Notes: generated by a model from the letters alone, not told the origin. Shown: positions 1 to 7,477, counted from the first letter of the stretch. The stretch: DNA of 22,857 nt from Erysipelotrichaceae bacterium (GCA_017405675.1 JAFRAB010000002.1:1-22857); one strand, 5' to 3'. Program-made: numbers and translations.

Positions 1-77
1 AGACAAAACTACTGAAGCGTATAGTAAATGGAAGATATTTTGTTGAATTATGCTTTTATTTTTGCGTCTATTTCATC

Positions 78-129
78 CCACCAACTTGGTTTCCACCAAC
101 TTCTCCACCAATTTCCATCCCACCAACTA
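78..129. repeat. four short direct repeats, CCACCAACTT type
   Basis: The decamer CCACCAACTT occurs at 78-87 and 93-102, with variants CCACCAATTT at 105-114 and CCACCAACTA at 120-129. Start-to-start distances are 15, 12 and 15 bases. The copies lie upstream of the first gene in a stretch with no convincing coding sequence. The outer two copies share the longer context CATCCCACCAACT. Function is unknown; it could be a degenerate tandem array or the tail of something left of the window. Confidence 0.5.
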
Positions 130-142
130 TTTTAGAGAACCC

Positions 143-160
143 ATGAATTTCAATTCATGC
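143..160. terminator. AT-rich perfect palindrome, possible weak terminator or operator
   Basis: CATGAATT (143-150) and AATTCATG (153-160) form a perfect inverted repeat around TC. CCTTTTT follows at 161-167, so it could end a transcript entering from the left. The stem is AT-rich and the potential loop tiny, so an operator role for the downstream gene is equally possible. Confidence 0.3.
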
Positions 161-208
161 CTTTTTACCTGTGTTTCGGGCAACATATGATGTAACAGAT
201 ATTTAATG

Positions 209-217
209 TGATAGAAT
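209..217 (+). promoter_or_regulatory. putative extended -10 promoter for the acyltransferase-like gene
   Basis: TG at 209-210, one base, then TAGAAT at 212-217 resembles an extended -10 element. No good -35 is found 16-18 bases upstream. A start near 224 would leave about 28 bases of leader carrying the ribosome site GGAG at 241-244. TATTAT at 224-229 is a weaker alternative. Confidence 0.35.
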
Positions 218-251
218 AAGGCATATTATTTTTGTTAAGAGGAGAATATGT

Positions 252-1103
252 ATGAGAGACAGAAGGGACGCCAGAAGAGTTGAATTACCGCCATTAATGC
301 AGTGCGCTGTTGACCTGAAACCAACCAGAAAGGAAAACGAAGTATATATTGACCGTAAAGCAGATGTAACCGAACTGGTCAGATACATGGAACAGTGTAA
401 GAAGGAAGGCAAATCGTATACTTATTTTCACGCTTTCATGACGGCAATAGCCAAAGTCATTTATCACAGGCCTAAACTGAACAGATTCATTTCCAACAGA
501 CATCTTTATGAACATAATGACATACTATTGTCTTTCGTGGCGAAGATGAGCCTGGATGACAAGTCAGAAGAACTGATGCTGGTTATACCGGTAAAAGAAA
601 ATGACAATATGGATTCCATAGCTGCCAAGATAGCTAAAAAGGTTGATAACCTGCGTTCCAGTAAGGCTGACAAGGCCGGAGCAAACTCTGCTGTCGATGT
701 CCTGGGCAAACTGCCTAACTTAATAAGAGTACCTATCTTTGCGGTAATCAAGGTTCTGGGCAAATGGGGAATGTTACCGGCTTCCTTAACCAACAACAAC
801 ATCTACTTCTCCAGCATGATCATCTCCAATCTCGGCTCCATAAAGTGCGGTGCAATCTATCATAATCTGGCTGATTTCGGAAGCTGCTCTTCTTTAACGA
901 GTATTGGCGAGATCAAAAATGAACTCACCGTCAACAATAAAGGTGAGCAGGAAGTCAGAAAGGTCTGTGAGTTCGGTGTAACCTTAGATGAAAGGATCGC
1001 TGACGGCTTCTATTTTGCCAAGTCTGTAGGTTTGATCGAATACATTCTGCAGCATCCTGAAATACTGAGCGAACCGATAAGCCGGCCAATAAACAAAGAC
1101 TAA
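252..1103 (+). CDS. E2/CAT-like acyltransferase-fold protein, catalytic His replaced by Glu
   Basis: This 283-aa protein resembles the catalytic domain of 2-oxoacid dehydrogenase E2 and chloramphenicol acetyltransferases, with no lipoyl or subunit-binding domain before it. Visible family features are the N-terminal segment with RPKLNRFI (residues 73-80), a mid-protein ISNLGS (191-196) and the C-terminal signature. In active members that signature reads D-H-R-x-x-D-G. Here it is D246-E247-R248-I-A-D251-G252, so the general-base His is Glu (codon GAA at 990-992) while Asp, Arg and Gly remain. The start ATG at 252 has GGAG at 241-244 with a 7-base gap; another ATG at 248 is out of frame. The gene stands alone, ends in tandem TAATAA and runs into a two-way terminator. 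Databases often label such proteins E2 subunit, but no E1 or E3 gene is nearby and classical acyl transfer is doubtful. Confidence 0.75.
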   Translation: MRDRRDARRVELPPLMQCAVDLKPTRKENEVYIDRKADVTELVRYMEQCKKEGKSYTYFHAFMTAIAKVIYHRPKLNRFISNRHLYEHNDILLSFVAKMSLDDKSEELMLVIPVKENDNMDSIAAKIAKKVDNLRSSKADKAGANSAVDVLGKLPNLIRVPIFAVIKVLGKWGMLPASLTNNNIYFSSMIISNLGSIKCGAIYHNLADFGSCSSLTSIGEIKNELTVNNKGEQEVRKVCEFGVTLDERIADGFYFAKSVGLIEYILQHPEILSEPISRPINKD

Positions 1104-1106
1104 TAA

Positions 1107-1143
1107 AAATCCTTCAGTACAATGTACCGAAGGATTTCTTTTT
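1107..1143. terminator. bidirectional terminator between convergent genes
   Basis: AAATCCTTC (1107-1115) pairs with GAAGGATTT (1129-1137). After one mismatch the inner GTAC/GTAC adds four more pairs around AAT. A T run follows on the plus strand (1139-1143), and on the minus strand the stem is followed by TTTTTATTA. It serves both the acyltransferase-like gene and the M24 peptidase gene, overlapping the latter's stop codon. Confidence 0.85.
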
Positions 1144-2284
1144 ACTTCTTAATTTCAAAAAGGTCTCTAGGAAATTTGGATAATGATACGGCACCTGTCT
1201 CCGTGATGAGTATCATGTCTTCAACACGCATGTACATTTCTCCAGGGAACATAATCTTAGGTTCTGAACAGAATACCATGCCCGGGATGAAAAGTTCATC
1301 TTCCATGTTGGTCAGCATCGGGAATTCATGACAGTCAATACCGATCTGGTGTCCGTTCATGTCACGTTTCTGAACACGGAAGTACTGACCATATCCATGA
1401 GCTTCCACATAATCAGTGATCATCTTATAGGTTTCGTTCACATTGGTCTTATAAGGAACGATGTTGTTGATCATGTTGACCTGAGCTTCCTGCAGTACTT
1501 TGTAACCCTGCTTTATATATTCCGGTGCTGTGCCCCAGTAAAGAGTACGGCCCCAGTCAGAACAGTAGCCGTCTTTGACAAAACCGATGTCAAAGGCAAT
1601 ACCTGTACCTTCGACTAAAGGTGTAGTGCGAGGGAAATCATAGTTCTGTTCAGGAGTAAAGGTGCCTCTGGTCTTGAAACCGATGGTTGGCGGGAAGGAG
1701 AAGTCGTCCATGCCTTTTTCCATGCCATAACGCATCAGCATGTCTTCAGCTTCAGCCATGGTCATGCCTTCACGCAGGTTTTCGGCTACATACATTATGG
1801 CCTCATCAGTAAAGGCAGCCAGTTTGGATAACTGTGCTATTTCATTTTCATCCTTGACCTTGCGCAGATCCTTCAGCAGGTGTTCGGCTTCGACAGCTTC
1901 GATTTCCGGATCCAGATCCTTCAGAGCTGATTTTAACCATTCATTACAGTCGGCACCAACACCTATCTTCTTTCCCTTAACAATAAATGATAAGGTATCT
2001 TCCATTTGATCCATATAGGAAGTAATGACCTTGCAGCCAGGGAAATCGTCCCTGATTCTTGGTATGGTTACAATAGTCATTTCATTGTCAGCTGAAAGCC
2101 ACAGTACTGCTTCCGGCAGAATATGAGAGCTTCTGGCACCGCCGATGTTATTCATGCAGCTTCTCTGCCAGAAGTATTTTGTGCATTCACTTACATACTG
2201 TAGGTTAGGTCCGGTCGCAAATAAGAGGCCGTCAAGTCCGGCTTCTTTCATTTTGTTAAGAATTCTCTGTCTTCTCGGTGTCAT
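1142..2284 (-). CDS. M24 family metallopeptidase (Xaa-Pro peptidase type)
   Basis: A cytosolic two-domain peptidase of 380 aa: a creatinase-like N-terminal domain (about 5-135) and a pita-bread M24 domain (about 145-370). All five expected metal ligands are visible: D232 in FDIG, D243 in CSDWGRT, H312 in GHQIGIDCHE, E341 in SEP and E355 in RVED. This pattern belongs to Xaa-Pro aminopeptidase/prolidase enzymes, which cleave peptide bonds next to proline using two Mn or Co ions. The exact substrate (dipeptide or longer peptide) cannot be told. The start ATG at 2284 has AAGGAGG seven bases upstream, inside the end of the preceding CPBP gene, which it overlaps by 29 bases. Translation is therefore probably coupled. 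It is the last gene of a three-gene minus-strand operon ending at a shared terminator. Confidence 0.88.
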   Translation of the reverse strand: MTPRRQRILNKMKEAGLDGLLFATGPNLQYVSECTKYFWQRSCMNNIGGARSSHILPEAVLWLSADNEMTIVTIPRIRDDFPGCKVITSYMDQMEDTLSFIVKGKKIGVGADCNEWLKSALKDLDPEIEAVEAEHLLKDLRKVKDENEIAQLSKLAAFTDEAIMYVAENLREGMTMAEAEDMLMRYGMEKGMDDFSFPPTIGFKTRGTFTPEQNYDFPRTTPLVEGTGIAFDIGFVKDGYCSDWGRTLYWGTAPEYIKQGYKVLQEAQVNMINNIVPYKTNVNETYKMITDYVEAHGYGQYFRVQKRDMNGHQIGIDCHEFPMLTNMEDELFIPGMVFCSEPKIMFPGEMYMRVEDMILITETGAVSLSKFPRDLFEIKK

Positions 2285-3272
2285 TGTTTTCCTCCTTTAC
2301 GAATAAGATGTCTTTAATGCCGGTATTATTCTGGCGTGCTTTCTCTTCACTTGCGGCCCAGACGTCATTGCATTCAGGCTTTTTCCAGTTTTTACAGATT
2401 ATGACTGCTGCCAGTACAGCCAGCAGTAAGGTGGCTCCGATGCTGCCTTCAACGCCGAACCGGACATTATAGAATAATCCGTTACGGGCAGAAGCTGCTT
2501 CCAGGGTAAATATTGAATATTCAGATACAATACCGCTGTTTGGCAGACCGAAGATAATATTCTGGGTATAATTCCAGGCAGCATGGAAGGCCATGGCTCC
2601 CCAGAGATTGTTATAATAGTAGACCATCAGTGAGAATATTAATCCTACAAAGAAGATCTGCATGCCTGCAACAAAGGTAAATCCCGGATTTCCCGTATGC
2701 AGCAGGGCAAATATGATGGAGTTACATAATATGGCTACCACAGGGTGTCTATATCTGCGGCGTAATTTTTGATACAGATAGAAACGGTCTGCCAATTCCT
2801 CGGCTCCGGACTGTATGAATACAACTACCGCAAAAGCAGCCAGGACAACAAAGTCAAAACCGTAATAAGAGAGTTTGATATCTCCGGTCAACAGTGACAT
2901 CAGAACACAGAAACCGTTTGTCCCAAATCCCAGTAACAGTCCTGCCAGGTATCCTTTGAGGTTATTGCCCTTGCGGTTATAACCAATGGCCTTAAACATA
3001 GGATGATTTCCCGGGAAAACTATTACTGTAAACAGTATGATTATCCAGATGCCAATGAATAAGGTATAGTTGCTCATGAAAACATACATGCTTTCACTGT
3101 ATACCAGAGAATGCAGCAGATTGCTTAAGAAAGGGAGTCTCAGCAGAACAGAGCTGATTAAGGAACCGGTTAAGGTCATGATCAGAGACAGTATTACTGC
3201 TACCGGCAGAAAGTCTGTGATCTTACGGCATTCACGTAATATTATGTTCAGAAGTCTCTTTATTTCATCCAT
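2256..3272 (-). CDS. CPBP family intramembrane glutamic endopeptidase (CAAX/ABI type)
   Basis: A polytopic membrane protein of 338 aa with roughly eight hydrophobic segments. The three conserved motifs of the CPBP/ABI (Rce1-like) family are intact: E158-E159-x-x-x-R163, F188-x-x-x-H192 and H230-x-x-x-N234. It should therefore be a competent intramembrane protease of the glutamic type. In bacteria such proteins are linked to bacteriocin immunity, peptide maturation or signalling; none of these can be chosen here, since no bacteriocin gene is seen nearby. The last 40 or so residues form a charged cytosolic tail, and its codons also contain the ribosome site of the M24 gene. The start ATG at 3272 follows the stop of the dehydrogenase gene by 3 bases, with AGGAT eight bases upstream. 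Membership of the family is well supported; the substrate is unknown. Confidence 0.85.
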   Translation of the reverse strand: MDEIKRLLNIILRECRKITDFLPVAVILSLIMTLTGSLISSVLLRLPFLSNLLHSLVYSESMYVFMSNYTLFIGIWIIILFTVIVFPGNHPMFKAIGYNRKGNNLKGYLAGLLLGFGTNGFCVLMSLLTGDIKLSYYGFDFVVLAAFAVVVFIQSGAEELADRFYLYQKLRRRYRHPVVAILCNSIIFALLHTGNPGFTFVAGMQIFFVGLIFSLMVYYYNNLWGAMAFHAAWNYTQNIIFGLPNSGIVSEYSIFTLEAASARNGLFYNVRFGVEGSIGATLLLAVLAAVIICKNWKKPECNDVWAASEEKARQNNTGIKDILFVKEENNDTEKTENS

Positions 3273-3275
3273 ATA

Positions 3276-4229
3276 CTAATATCCTAATTTCTTATTTACT
3301 ACATGTTCCAATGGTTCATTATTGATGTAATGCTTCAGATTGGTCAGAAACATGTTGAAGTTAGTTTCCTTAGTATATTCAATTGTCAGGTTACCTGAGC
3401 AATGCGGTGTAATAATCAGGTTAGGTACATCGTATAACGGTGAATCTTCCGGAAGAGGTTCCTTACGGAATACATCCAGAGCAGCTCCGGCAATCAGTCC
3501 GGAATTGAGGATATCGATAAGATCTTCTTCAATTACAGCTGAACCTCTGCCTACATTTACCAGATAGGCGGTATCAGGCAGCAGCATCAGTCGTTCTCTG
3601 TTTATGTAACCAATTGTCTCCGCTGTTTCCGGGACACAGGATACCAGAATGTCAGTTGCCGGCAGGATATGATCGATTTCGTCAATGGAATACACCTCAT
3701 CAAAGAAAGGTTTATCTTTGCCTGTACGGCTGACACCGGTAATGCAGTCAGGATGGAAGGCTCTAACTCTTTCCGCAAAGTGGCTGCCGATATCACCGGT
3801 TCCGACAACAGTGATCCTTTTACCGTAGATGCTTTCCTGTTCAAGTCCCTTGCTCCAGTTACGGGCTGAGATCCTCTTCTGGTATTCAGGCATCCTGCGC
3901 AGCATCATCAGTATAACCATGATGATGTGTTCGGAAATTGATAAGCCGAAGGCACCGGCTGAATTGGTTAATAAGGTATCTTCCTTAATGACGGGAATAT
4001 AGCTGTTTACTCCGGCACTTACTGAATGGAACCATTTCAGTTTAGGAGCGTGACTGATTAGCCATGCACCGCCGCCGTAAATAATGGTGGCTTCATCAAG
4101 ATAAGGTTCGGCTTCCTGATTGTTAAGTGCCAGATTAAAAACATAATCATTATCTTTACATAACTGTCTGAGAGTATTGATCTGTTCATTTGTCAGCGTA
4201 GGAAGAACTGCAAGCACATTTTCTTTCAT
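3276..4229 (-). CDS. D-isomer-specific 2-hydroxyacid dehydrogenase
   Basis: A 317-aa soluble NAD(P)-dependent oxidoreductase that interconverts a 2-keto acid and a D-2-hydroxy acid. The Rossmann dinucleotide motif G143-T-G145-D-I-G148 lies in the middle, and the catalytic set R228 (NVGRGS), E257 (LDVFRKEP) and H276 (TPHCSG) is complete. Length matches the family. The overall look is closest to the glyoxylate/hydroxypyruvate or phosphoglycerate dehydrogenase-like branch, but there is no ACT domain and no serine pathway neighbour, so substrate assignment is open. ATG at 4229 has AGAGGA about 7-8 bases upstream. It is the first gene of the minus-strand operon with the CPBP protease and M24 peptidase, and divergent from the 112-aa gene. 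Confidence 0.88.
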   Translation of the reverse strand: MKENVLAVLPTLTNEQINTLRQLCKDNDYVFNLALNNQEAEPYLDEATIIYGGGAWLISHAPKLKWFHSVSAGVNSYIPVIKEDTLLTNSAGAFGLSISEHIIMVILMMLRRMPEYQKRISARNWSKGLEQESIYGKRITVVGTGDIGSHFAERVRAFHPDCITGVSRTGKDKPFFDEVYSIDEIDHILPATDILVSCVPETAETIGYINRERLMLLPDTAYLVNVGRGSAVIEEDLIDILNSGLIAGAALDVFRKEPLPEDSPLYDVPNLIITPHCSGNLTIEYTKETNFNMFLTNLKHYINNEPLEHVVNKKLGY

Positions 4230-4315
4230 GTTATTGTCCTCTATATATTATTAATTATATCTTATTAGTTATTTGGGTATAATTAAAGTATAACGAACAG
4301 ACATGGAGGCATTTT
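4230..4315. promoter_or_regulatory. divergent promoter region
   Basis: The 86-base AT-rich spacer separates two divergent operons. A TATAAT lies on the plus strand at 4278-4283 (TATAAC at 4289-4294 is an alternative). On the minus strand TATAAT is read from 4259 to 4254. No strong -35 boxes are seen for either. The plus-strand gene has GGAGG at 4305-4309. No clear operator palindrome was found. Confidence 0.45.
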
Positions 4316-4654
4316 ATGGTAATAAATGTTTATGAGCAGTATTTCAAGGCAGATGCTGTCTTTTCCGGTGTCCAGAGAAATGGGGCACTGGTAATGCTGG
4401 TAAGTGATTCCGAAGCCGGCATGATAACTTATAAGGCAGCAGTTACTTTCTTCCCTCATGCCGATGAGGAAGACTATGCCGTTTCATACGATGCATACTT
4501 TGAAAAGGAACTGTATCAGGGCAAAGGCAGAAGATCAAAAAAGAAAGAAGCTGTCTATCTGGAACAGCTTCATGATGTAATTGATGAACTGGCAAATGAG
4601 AATCAGGCGAGAGTATTATGGGATGAACCATTAAGAGAAGCCAGAAGAGGATAG
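4316..4654 (+). CDS. hypothetical protein, 112 aa
   Basis: I do not recognise this protein. It starts at an ATG with a strong GGAGG six bases upstream. The first half looks beta-rich (to about residue 60, with FFPHADEED near the end). A short basic stretch (GKGRRSKKK, about 69-77) follows, then a probable helix (YLEQLHDVIDELANEN) and an acidic-basic tail. There is no signal peptide, membrane segment or cysteine, so a small cytosolic protein is likely. It is the first gene of a tight operon: the next ATG begins 7 bases after its TAG. Partnership with the deoxyribosyltransferase-like and NIF3-family proteins suggests nucleotide or cofactor housekeeping, but that is inference from position only. 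Confidence 0.75.
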   Translation: MVINVYEQYFKADAVFSGVQRNGALVMLVSDSEAGMITYKAAVTFFPHADEEDYAVSYDAYFEKELYQGKGRRSKKKEAVYLEQLHDVIDELANENQARVLWDEPLREARRG

Positions 4655-4660
4655 GATCAT

Positions 4661-5080
4661 ATGAAAATCTATATAGCTGCTCCTCTGTACTGTGATTATG
4701 AGAGAGATTACAACCTGAAAATCGATGATCTGTTAAGAAATAACGGCTATGACACCTATCTGCCGCAGAGAGATGGTGGGGTCGTCAGTGAAATGCCTGA
4801 TTTCATAAACGGAATTCCCAAGGACCGTTATGTATTTGAAAAAGATCTTGAAGCGATGAACAGTTCCGATGTATTCCTGTTTTTACTGGATGGCAGAGTT
4901 CCTGATGAAGGCGCCTGTGTAGCTCTGGGCTACTATTACGGCAGCGGCAAGCCGGCAGTTGGGCTTAAGACGGACAGCCGCACACTGTGTCAGGGGCTTG
5001 ATAACCTGATGATCAGAATGGCTCTTGAAAAAATCTGTATTAATACGGAAGAATTACTGGAATATTTAAAGGATAAATAA
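4661..5080 (+). CDS. nucleoside 2-deoxyribosyltransferase-like protein lacking catalytic Glu
   Basis: A 139-aa flavodoxin-like protein of the nucleoside 2-deoxyribosyltransferase/Rcl family, which normally exchanges bases on, or hydrolyses, deoxynucleosides. Visible family features: the N-terminal strand KIYIAAPLY (2-10), the LLDGRVPDEGAC segment (75-86) and the C-terminal DNLM (114-117). In active family members the motif runs D-x-G-x-x-x-E-x-G, with the Glu as nucleophile. Here it reads D82-E-G84-A-C-V-A88-L-G90, so Ala sits where Glu is expected (codon GCT at 4922-4924). The rest of the fold appears intact and uninterrupted, arguing against simple decay. Ribosome site AGGA lies close to the ATG, with GAGG a few bases further up. 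It sits between the 112-aa gene and the NIF3-family gene (1-base gap). It may bind a nucleotide without catalysis, or use another acidic residue such as E83. Confidence 0.75.
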   Translation: MKIYIAAPLYCDYERDYNLKIDDLLRNNGYDTYLPQRDGGVVSEMPDFINGIPKDRYVFEKDLEAMNSSDVFLFLLDGRVPDEGACVALGYYYGSGKPAVGLKTDSRTLCQGLDNLMIRMALEKICINTEELLEYLKDK

Positions 5081-5081
5081 T

Positions 5082-5912
5082 ATGAAGATCAGTGAAGTAA
5101 TTGAAACCGTAAAGAAGAACTGTCGCGGATACGGTGTTATTGATGACACCATCAGAGACAGAGTACTGTATGGGGAAACAGATAAGGAATGCACGGGTAT
5201 AGTTACAACGATATATGCCAGTATCGATGTAATCAGAAAAGCTTATCAGTTAGGAGCCAATCTGATAATTGCCCATGAAGCGTGCTTCTGGAACCACGGG
5301 GACAAAACTGACTGGCTGCAGGATAATGAGACCTTTAAGCTTAAGAAACAGCTGCTGGATGAAACGGGAATTACGGTCTGGAGAGATCATGACTTCATTC
5401 ATTCCGGAGTTCTGCATAACGGCGAATTTGTTGACGGCATATTCTACGGTCTGACGTATGAACTGGGATGGCTTGACTATGTCAGAAAGGACATATCACC
5501 ATTGCTGTTTGATATCCCAGAGGCACCAACCAGAGAAGTAGCACAGTATCTGATGGCAAAAATGAATCTTAAAGGTATGAAAACCATGGGTGATCTGGAC
5601 GGAACAACAAGCAGAGTATACATACCATTCCATATCATGGGTCAGTTTGACAATAAAGAGCTGGCCTTCATCGAAGAAAATCATGTTGATACGATTCTGT
5701 GCATGGAAATAACAGACTATACGGTTGCCATATACATGAGAGACGGGGCACAGCTGGGCTTAAACAAGACCATTCTGGCGGCCGGGCACTTCAACGTTGA
5801 AGAACCGGGCATGAAATGGATGGCTGAACAGCATCTTCCGACACTGCTGCCTGACATTAAGATCACATATGTTCAGGCCGGTGATTCATATAACATGCTG
5901 CTAAGAAAATAA
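5082..5912 (+). CDS. NIF3-family dinuclear metal protein
   Basis: A 276-aa member of the NIF3 / GTP cyclohydrolase I type 2-like family, proteins that form toroidal hexamers with a dimetal centre. Candidate metal ligands are H65-E66 in IIAHEACFW, H103 in WRDHDFIHSG, and H236 plus E240/E241 in the C-terminal AAGHFNVEEPG. The first histidine motif departs from the usual HHP form (HEACFW here), so this is a divergent branch. The biological role of the family is unsettled; labels such as GTP cyclohydrolase rest on few members. The start ATG follows the preceding stop by 1 base and has AAAGGAT seven bases upstream within the previous gene, so translation is probably coupled. It is the last gene of the operon, closed by a strong terminator. 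Confidence 0.8.
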   Translation: MKISEVIETVKKNCRGYGVIDDTIRDRVLYGETDKECTGIVTTIYASIDVIRKAYQLGANLIIAHEACFWNHGDKTDWLQDNETFKLKKQLLDETGITVWRDHDFIHSGVLHNGEFVDGIFYGLTYELGWLDYVRKDISPLLFDIPEAPTREVAQYLMAKMNLKGMKTMGDLDGTTSRVYIPFHIMGQFDNKELAFIEENHVDTILCMEITDYTVAIYMRDGAQLGLNKTILAAGHFNVEEPGMKWMAEQHLPTLLPDIKITYVQAGDSYNMLLRK

Positions 5913-5922
5913 ATGAGTAATG

Positions 5923-5948
5923 AAGACGGGTGATTCATCCGTCTTTTT
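5923..5948 (+). terminator. intrinsic terminator after the NIF3-family gene
   Basis: AAGACGG (5923-5929) pairs with CCGTCTT (5939-5945), extended inward by GTG/CAT with one wobble pair to about ten pairs. The T run 5944-5948 follows. It lies 11 bases after the stop codon. Confidence 0.88.
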
Positions 5949-5972
5949 AATTAATACTTAAGATTCATGTAA

Positions 5973-6001
5973 TTGTCTGCAGTCCCGGTATACTTTAGAA
6001 T
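5973..6001 (+). promoter_or_regulatory. sigma-A-like promoter of the PstS-like gene
   Basis: TTGTCT (5973-5978) and TAGAAT (5996-6001) are separated by exactly 17 bases. They match the consensus in four and five of six positions. Transcription would start near 6008, close to the ribosome site AAAGGGA at 6008-6014, which lies 10 bases before ATG 6025. The leader would be short. Confidence 0.55.
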
Positions 6002-6024
6002 AAAGATAAAGGGAATCAGATATC

Positions 6025-7470
6025 ATGGCAAAAAAGAAAATGGGTATTGTTAAAAAGATATTTTTAGGAATTCTGGGACTCCTTGTTTTAGCTGTGGCTG
6101 TCATTGGCATATTGATCCTGAAAATGAACACTGACAAAAACAAATACATGGGTCATGGCTTCAAATATATGAACGGTTACTCAACAACTGATTTTACCGG
6201 ATACCATGTATATGATGGCGAAAAGCTGGTAACGCTTGATCATGAGGCATCGCTGCGTATTGAAAATGAAGCAGACATGCCGATACTTGACGGTGCTGAA
6301 GCCTGTTATCCTGTTTATTCCGCTCTGGCTAAGGCTGTATATAAGGATATTGATAAGATAGAAGCTGATTATCATACCAGAGCAACAGAGTACTGGAACA
6401 CCAGAGGGAAAGGCGATAATTACGAGATGATGACAGTATATCTGTACAACGGTAAATATGTATCCTTTTCCAATACTTTAGAAGCATACTACAGAATGAT
6501 AAACAAAGAAGTGGATATGGTTATTGCGGCCAGGCCATCAGCTAATCAGAAAGAGGAAGCTACACGGAAGCTTGAACAGATAATAACAGTCCCGATTGGC
6601 AGAGAAGCCTTCATCTTCTTTGTGGAAGAAGATAACCCTGTTGACAATCTGACAAGCGAACAGATACGACAGATTTATCATGGCGATATTACCAACTGGA
6701 AACAGGTGGGTGGCAAAAACGAGAAAATCATAGCCTTTCAGAGACCTGAAGATTCCGGATCTCAGGTCATGATGAAATGGTTCATGGGTGATGTAAGCCT
6801 GAAGGAGCCTAAAAAGATCGAATATATCGGCGGTATGGGCGACTTGATCAGTAAGGTAGCTGAATATAATAACGAAAGAGGCGCTCTTGGCTATACTTTC
6901 AAGTATTTCCTGACCGGACTTAATCAGGAACAGCACGTCAAGATCCTCTCCGTAGACGGCATAGAACCGACAGCGGAAAATATTAAAAACGGCAGTTATC
7001 CGGCTACAGTAAATCTGATATGTGCCTATCTGGCTTCCAATCAGAAGGAAACAGTAAAGCAGATGATTGACTTCATGTTATCGGATGACGGACAGTATAT
7101 CATTGAGAAAACAGGCTATGCTCCGTTAGCTGACCGTAATGCTGCACCTGTTATCGAAAATGAACTGCCTGATGTTACAGTACAGACATATATGTCAGAA
7201 GACGAAAAATGGACCCTGAAAATATACAGACAGGAAACGGATACGGTAATAGCGGAACTGTATGACAGCAGTAATTACTGTAAGGGAAATCTTTACTATT
7301 ATCCGGATTCTGGCGATGATCCGCCATACAGGCTGGATTCGTTTGCCGGCTATTATGACATCGGATTCAGATATGATGACGAAAATGACAGTTATACCAA
7401 ATCCGGTTCATATGGAAATGTACGGATTGAACCGCCGCGTAACGGAACAGTATTCAGGAGAAGCAGTTAA
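6025..7470 (+). CDS. membrane-anchored PstS-like solute-binding protein
   Basis: A 481-aa protein with a basic N-terminus and one hydrophobic segment (about 12-32), followed by an extracellular periplasmic-binding-protein domain of the phosphate-binding PstS/PBP-like type. Characteristic stretches are the central LTSEQIRQIYHGDITNWKQV and, shortly after, FQRPEDSGSQ, the latter matching the anion-binding loop of PstS proteins. There is no lipobox Cys, so anchoring is by an uncleaved transmembrane helix rather than lipid. After the binding domain (to about 375) there is an extra 100-residue region rich in Tyr and Asp that I do not recognise. No pstC, pstA, pstB or phoU lies nearby; the gene has its own promoter and terminators on both sides. 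It may be a standalone phosphate-responsive surface protein rather than a transporter part. Confidence 0.8.
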   Translation: MAKKKMGIVKKIFLGILGLLVLAVAVIGILILKMNTDKNKYMGHGFKYMNGYSTTDFTGYHVYDGEKLVTLDHEASLRIENEADMPILDGAEACYPVYSALAKAVYKDIDKIEADYHTRATEYWNTRGKGDNYEMMTVYLYNGKYVSFSNTLEAYYRMINKEVDMVIAARPSANQKEEATRKLEQIITVPIGREAFIFFVEEDNPVDNLTSEQIRQIYHGDITNWKQVGGKNEKIIAFQRPEDSGSQVMMKWFMGDVSLKEPKKIEYIGGMGDLISKVAEYNNERGALGYTFKYFLTGLNQEQHVKILSVDGIEPTAENIKNGSYPATVNLICAYLASNQKETVKQMIDFMLSDDGQYIIEKTGYAPLADRNAAPVIENELPDVTVQTYMSEDEKWTLKIYRQETDTVIAELYDSSNYCKGNLYYYPDSGDDPPYRLDSFAGYYDIGFRYDDENDSYTKSGSYGNVRIEPPRNGTVFRRSS

Positions 7471-7477
7471 AAGAAAG

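Noticed and set aside
78..129. CRISPR array
   Set aside because: The repeat units are only about 10 bases with 2-5 base gaps, far below CRISPR repeat and spacer lengths, and no cas gene is present.
50..190. 46-aa plus-strand frame containing repeated P/S-T-N
   Set aside because: No ribosome site, low-complexity translation of the short repeats, and the palindrome lies inside it.
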